The notes beneath the pieces were generated by a model that had not been told where the DNA came from, did not search any database, and saw nothing but the letters and a program-made list of their open reading frames with translations. From positions 215,651 to 279,650 of the forward strand of contig NW_003101651.1 of assembly GCF_000003855.2 (NCBI RefSeq): a DNA stretch of 64,000 nucleotides, in the 5' to 3' direction. Positions 62,702 through 64,000 of this stretch are shown piece after piece. The translations under genes and the position numbers were made by a program. This stretch comes from Blastomyces gilchristii SLH14081 (lineage: Eukaryota; Ascomycota; Eurotiomycetes; Onygenales; Ajellomycetaceae). Position 1 is the first letter of the stretch. The number at the start of each line of letters is the position of its first letter.

Positions 62702-62709
62702 CTCAAGAT
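62702..62709. repeat. 8-bp target-site duplication of the 62710 element (left copy)
   Basis: CTCAAGAT, repeated at 63216-63223. The undisturbed Gypsy copies contain the unduplicated site. Confidence 0.9.
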
Positions 62710-63215
62710 TAGACTGACCGTGTAACCGTGTCTGAGACCAGGACCAGAATATTTGATAGTCTCATTACCAATTCAACTGATCTCATTACACTGTTTTAAC
62801 ATTAGATAGTAGTCTCATACTGTCTCAGTGAGACTTACTGTCTACTCTTGTCACATTTTTCAAATGAGACCATGATTTTCACTTCTCAATTTAAATTATT
62901 TTTATTGCTTTAAATGACTTTAAATCTCATTTAAGTGTTACTAAAAAGCGTTACTTTTTAAAAAATTAAAAATAGTCTAAAAAAAACCTTAAAATGGCTA
63001 AAAATAGTAACTTTATACCAAGAATGGAACTAAATGAGATAAAATGAGACTATGTTCTTATTTTTTCTAAGTTATGGTCTCATTTTGAGATCTGATATAT
63101 AGTCACTTTGCATGTTTTTTTAATAATTAATCCCAGCGGGATTCACGCCAAGAAATGTATGGAACTAGACCAAATGAAATCAAATGTGAAATTCATGGTC
63201 TCAGCGGCCAGTCTA
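62710..63215 (+). mobile_element. 506-bp non-autonomous hAT-like element, little-mutated copy
   Basis: Termini TAGACTGACCG and CGGCCAGTCTA are inverted repeats. An 8-bp duplication of E6 gag sequence flanks it. CpG is retained at both ends, unlike the host element. No coding frame. The combination of an 8-bp duplication, short inverted repeats starting TAG and small size fits a hAT-type MITE. Confidence 0.9.
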
Positions 63216-63384
63216 CTCAAGATTGATCATCTGCTTCTAGAATCTTAATATTAAAGTCAGAAATGAATGTTATAAGAGAAGTGTTTCTCTGTCAGATACT
63301 CTGTAATCAATCTAATACTTTCTATTGCATAGCAGTGTCTTAGAACAGAATATCAAGATATTTGATAATATTATCAGATATTCA

Positions 63385-64000
63385 TAGACTGGCCGGCGGG
63401 ACCATGAATTTCACATTTAGTCTCATTTGATCTGGTCTCATACATTTCTTGGCGTGAGTCCCACCAGAACCAAGCCTCAAAAAAATCTGAAAATGAATCA
63501 TTTCTGAGAGAAATAGCATGAAAAATGATCAGATTTAATTCAAGAACAGTGAAATGAGAGTAATTTCTCAGAATAAACTGCGAAAGATAATCATTCTTTC
63601 AAAATCAGATTGAGACTGAGACTGAAGATTAAAATCAGTCTCATTCAGTTCATTCAGTGATTGCTTATATAATCAGAATTTGGTAATGATTATTGATAAT
63701 ACTTATGAAATAACTAAATACATTCTTGTACAAGTTTATTCTTCACTTTCTCATGAAAACTACACTTCTCTGATATACTGTGATCAGAGATATTAAACTG
63801 TCTGATAATTCTATATTTTATAATCATGAGTTTCTTAATTGTTTCTTCTTATAATTGTCTCTGATAATAGTGATAAATATCTCAACTTAAGTTGAACTTT
63901 CACTTCATTCTTATCTCTGTCAATGAAATTGTCAGAATATTATATATCATCAGTGCAACAGATTGCCATATGTACTCTCAATAATTTTTCATAACTCTAG
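63385..64000 (-). mobile_element. larger hAT-like element, cut by the window edge
   Basis: Starts TAGACTGGCCGGCGGG at 63385 after E6 sequence and shares its first 80 or so bases with one end of the 506-bp elements (in reverse complement), then diverges. The interior codes on the minus strand for what looks like the end of a hAT transposase. The other terminus is outside the window. Confidence 0.7.
63795..63985 (-). pseudogene. degenerate hAT transposase C-terminal (dimerisation) region
   Basis: Minus-strand translation, interrupted by stops, gives SVALMIYNILTI, then DIYHYYQRQL, then EETIKKLMIIKYRIIRQFNI. This order resembles the hAT C-terminal domain of fungal transposases (SVALDILTIP-like, then RDICHYRR-like, then ETI..LM-like segments). 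The gene's 3' end faces the 63385 terminus. The rest of the gene would lie beyond 64000. The assignment rests on visual similarity only. Confidence 0.55.

Larger units (their letters stand above)
58390..62709 (-). pseudogene. E6 gag-pol remnant lacking the RT catalytic segment
   Basis: Chromodomain near 58,500, integrase about 58,920-59,800, RNase H about 60,170-60,540, reverse transcriptase from 60,600, protease near 62,040, mutated zinc knuckle near 62,345. The roughly 90 bp that code for the YLDD-type motif in the other copies are missing and replaced by the insert at 60819-60983. Confidence 0.8.
58080..63384 (-). mobile_element. Ty3/Gypsy retrotransposon E6, inserted in E5
   Basis: Minus-strand element with its 3' LTR at 58372-58080. 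Internal sequence runs from the chromodomain to gag. It is interrupted by a 165-bp foreign segment (60819-60983), by the 506-bp element (62710-63215) and, at 63385, by a third hAT-like element. The 5' LTR lies beyond the window. Confidence 0.85.

Noticed and set aside
24000..63990. Scattered 60-118 codon frames in the AT-rich region
   Set aside because: Remnants or shadows of RIP-degraded Gypsy and LINE coding regions; none is a complete gene.

Overview
The window reads as nuclear DNA of a filamentous ascomycete, most likely Eurotiomycetes/Onygenales (an Ajellomycetaceae-type genome is my best guess). The evidence is short introns with CTAAC/CTGAC-like branch points, an apsB/Mto1-type microtubule-organiser gene, a very long Sec7 Arf-GEF, and an abrupt switch from gene-bearing DNA of ordinary composition to about 40 kb of AT-rich DNA with the marks of repeat-induced point mutation (RIP). 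Species assignment is inference.

Gene-bearing part (1 to about 23,870). Three genes are supported. (1) On the minus strand at 427-1851 is a four-exon gene for an UNC-50/Gmh1 family Golgi membrane protein, found only by joining exons. (2) On the plus strand at 5744-10778 is a two-exon gene for a Sec7 + PH domain Arf guanine-nucleotide exchange factor of the EFA6/Syt1/Yel1 type. (3) On the plus strand at 12192-18126 is an ApsB-like gamma-tubulin-complex anchor with a CM1 motif and long coiled coils; its reading frame needs a second, poorly supported intron or hides a frameshift near 14,950-15,025. Gmh1 and the Sec7 GEF are divergently arranged and both belong to the Arf/Golgi trafficking world. 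From 18,127 to 23,870 I see only intergenic DNA with many simple repeats, ending in a (GTAT)n tract of about 195 bp close to the compartment boundary.

AT-rich compartment (about 23,870-64,000). This is a nested stack of transposable elements. Six copies of one chromodomain-type Ty3/Gypsy family are present (E1 25223-30799 +; E2 32919-38692 -, inserted in E3 31720-42890 +; E4 43064-47716 +; E5 49304-58079 -; E6 58080-63384 -), all with coding regions full of stops. A 5.1-kb Tad1/I-type LINE (50179-55323, minus) sits in E5 with a 13-bp target duplication. A young-looking tRNA-derived SINE (31260-31638) with a 14-bp target duplication ends in the same kind of (AAT)n tail as the LINE. Two 506-bp non-autonomous elements with TAGACTG termini and 8-bp duplications (47930-48435, 62710-63215) are hAT-like, and a third element beginning at 63385 carries a degenerate hAT-transposase C-terminus running toward the window edge.

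Order of events can be read from the nesting: Gypsy copies inserted into each other and into LINE sequence, were mutated by transitions, and then received later insertions (SINE, one 506-bp hAT-like copy, a 165-bp foreign segment in E6) that still keep CpG. The most unusual pattern is that the 5' LTRs of this family keep more CpG than the 3' LTRs in every element where they can be compared.
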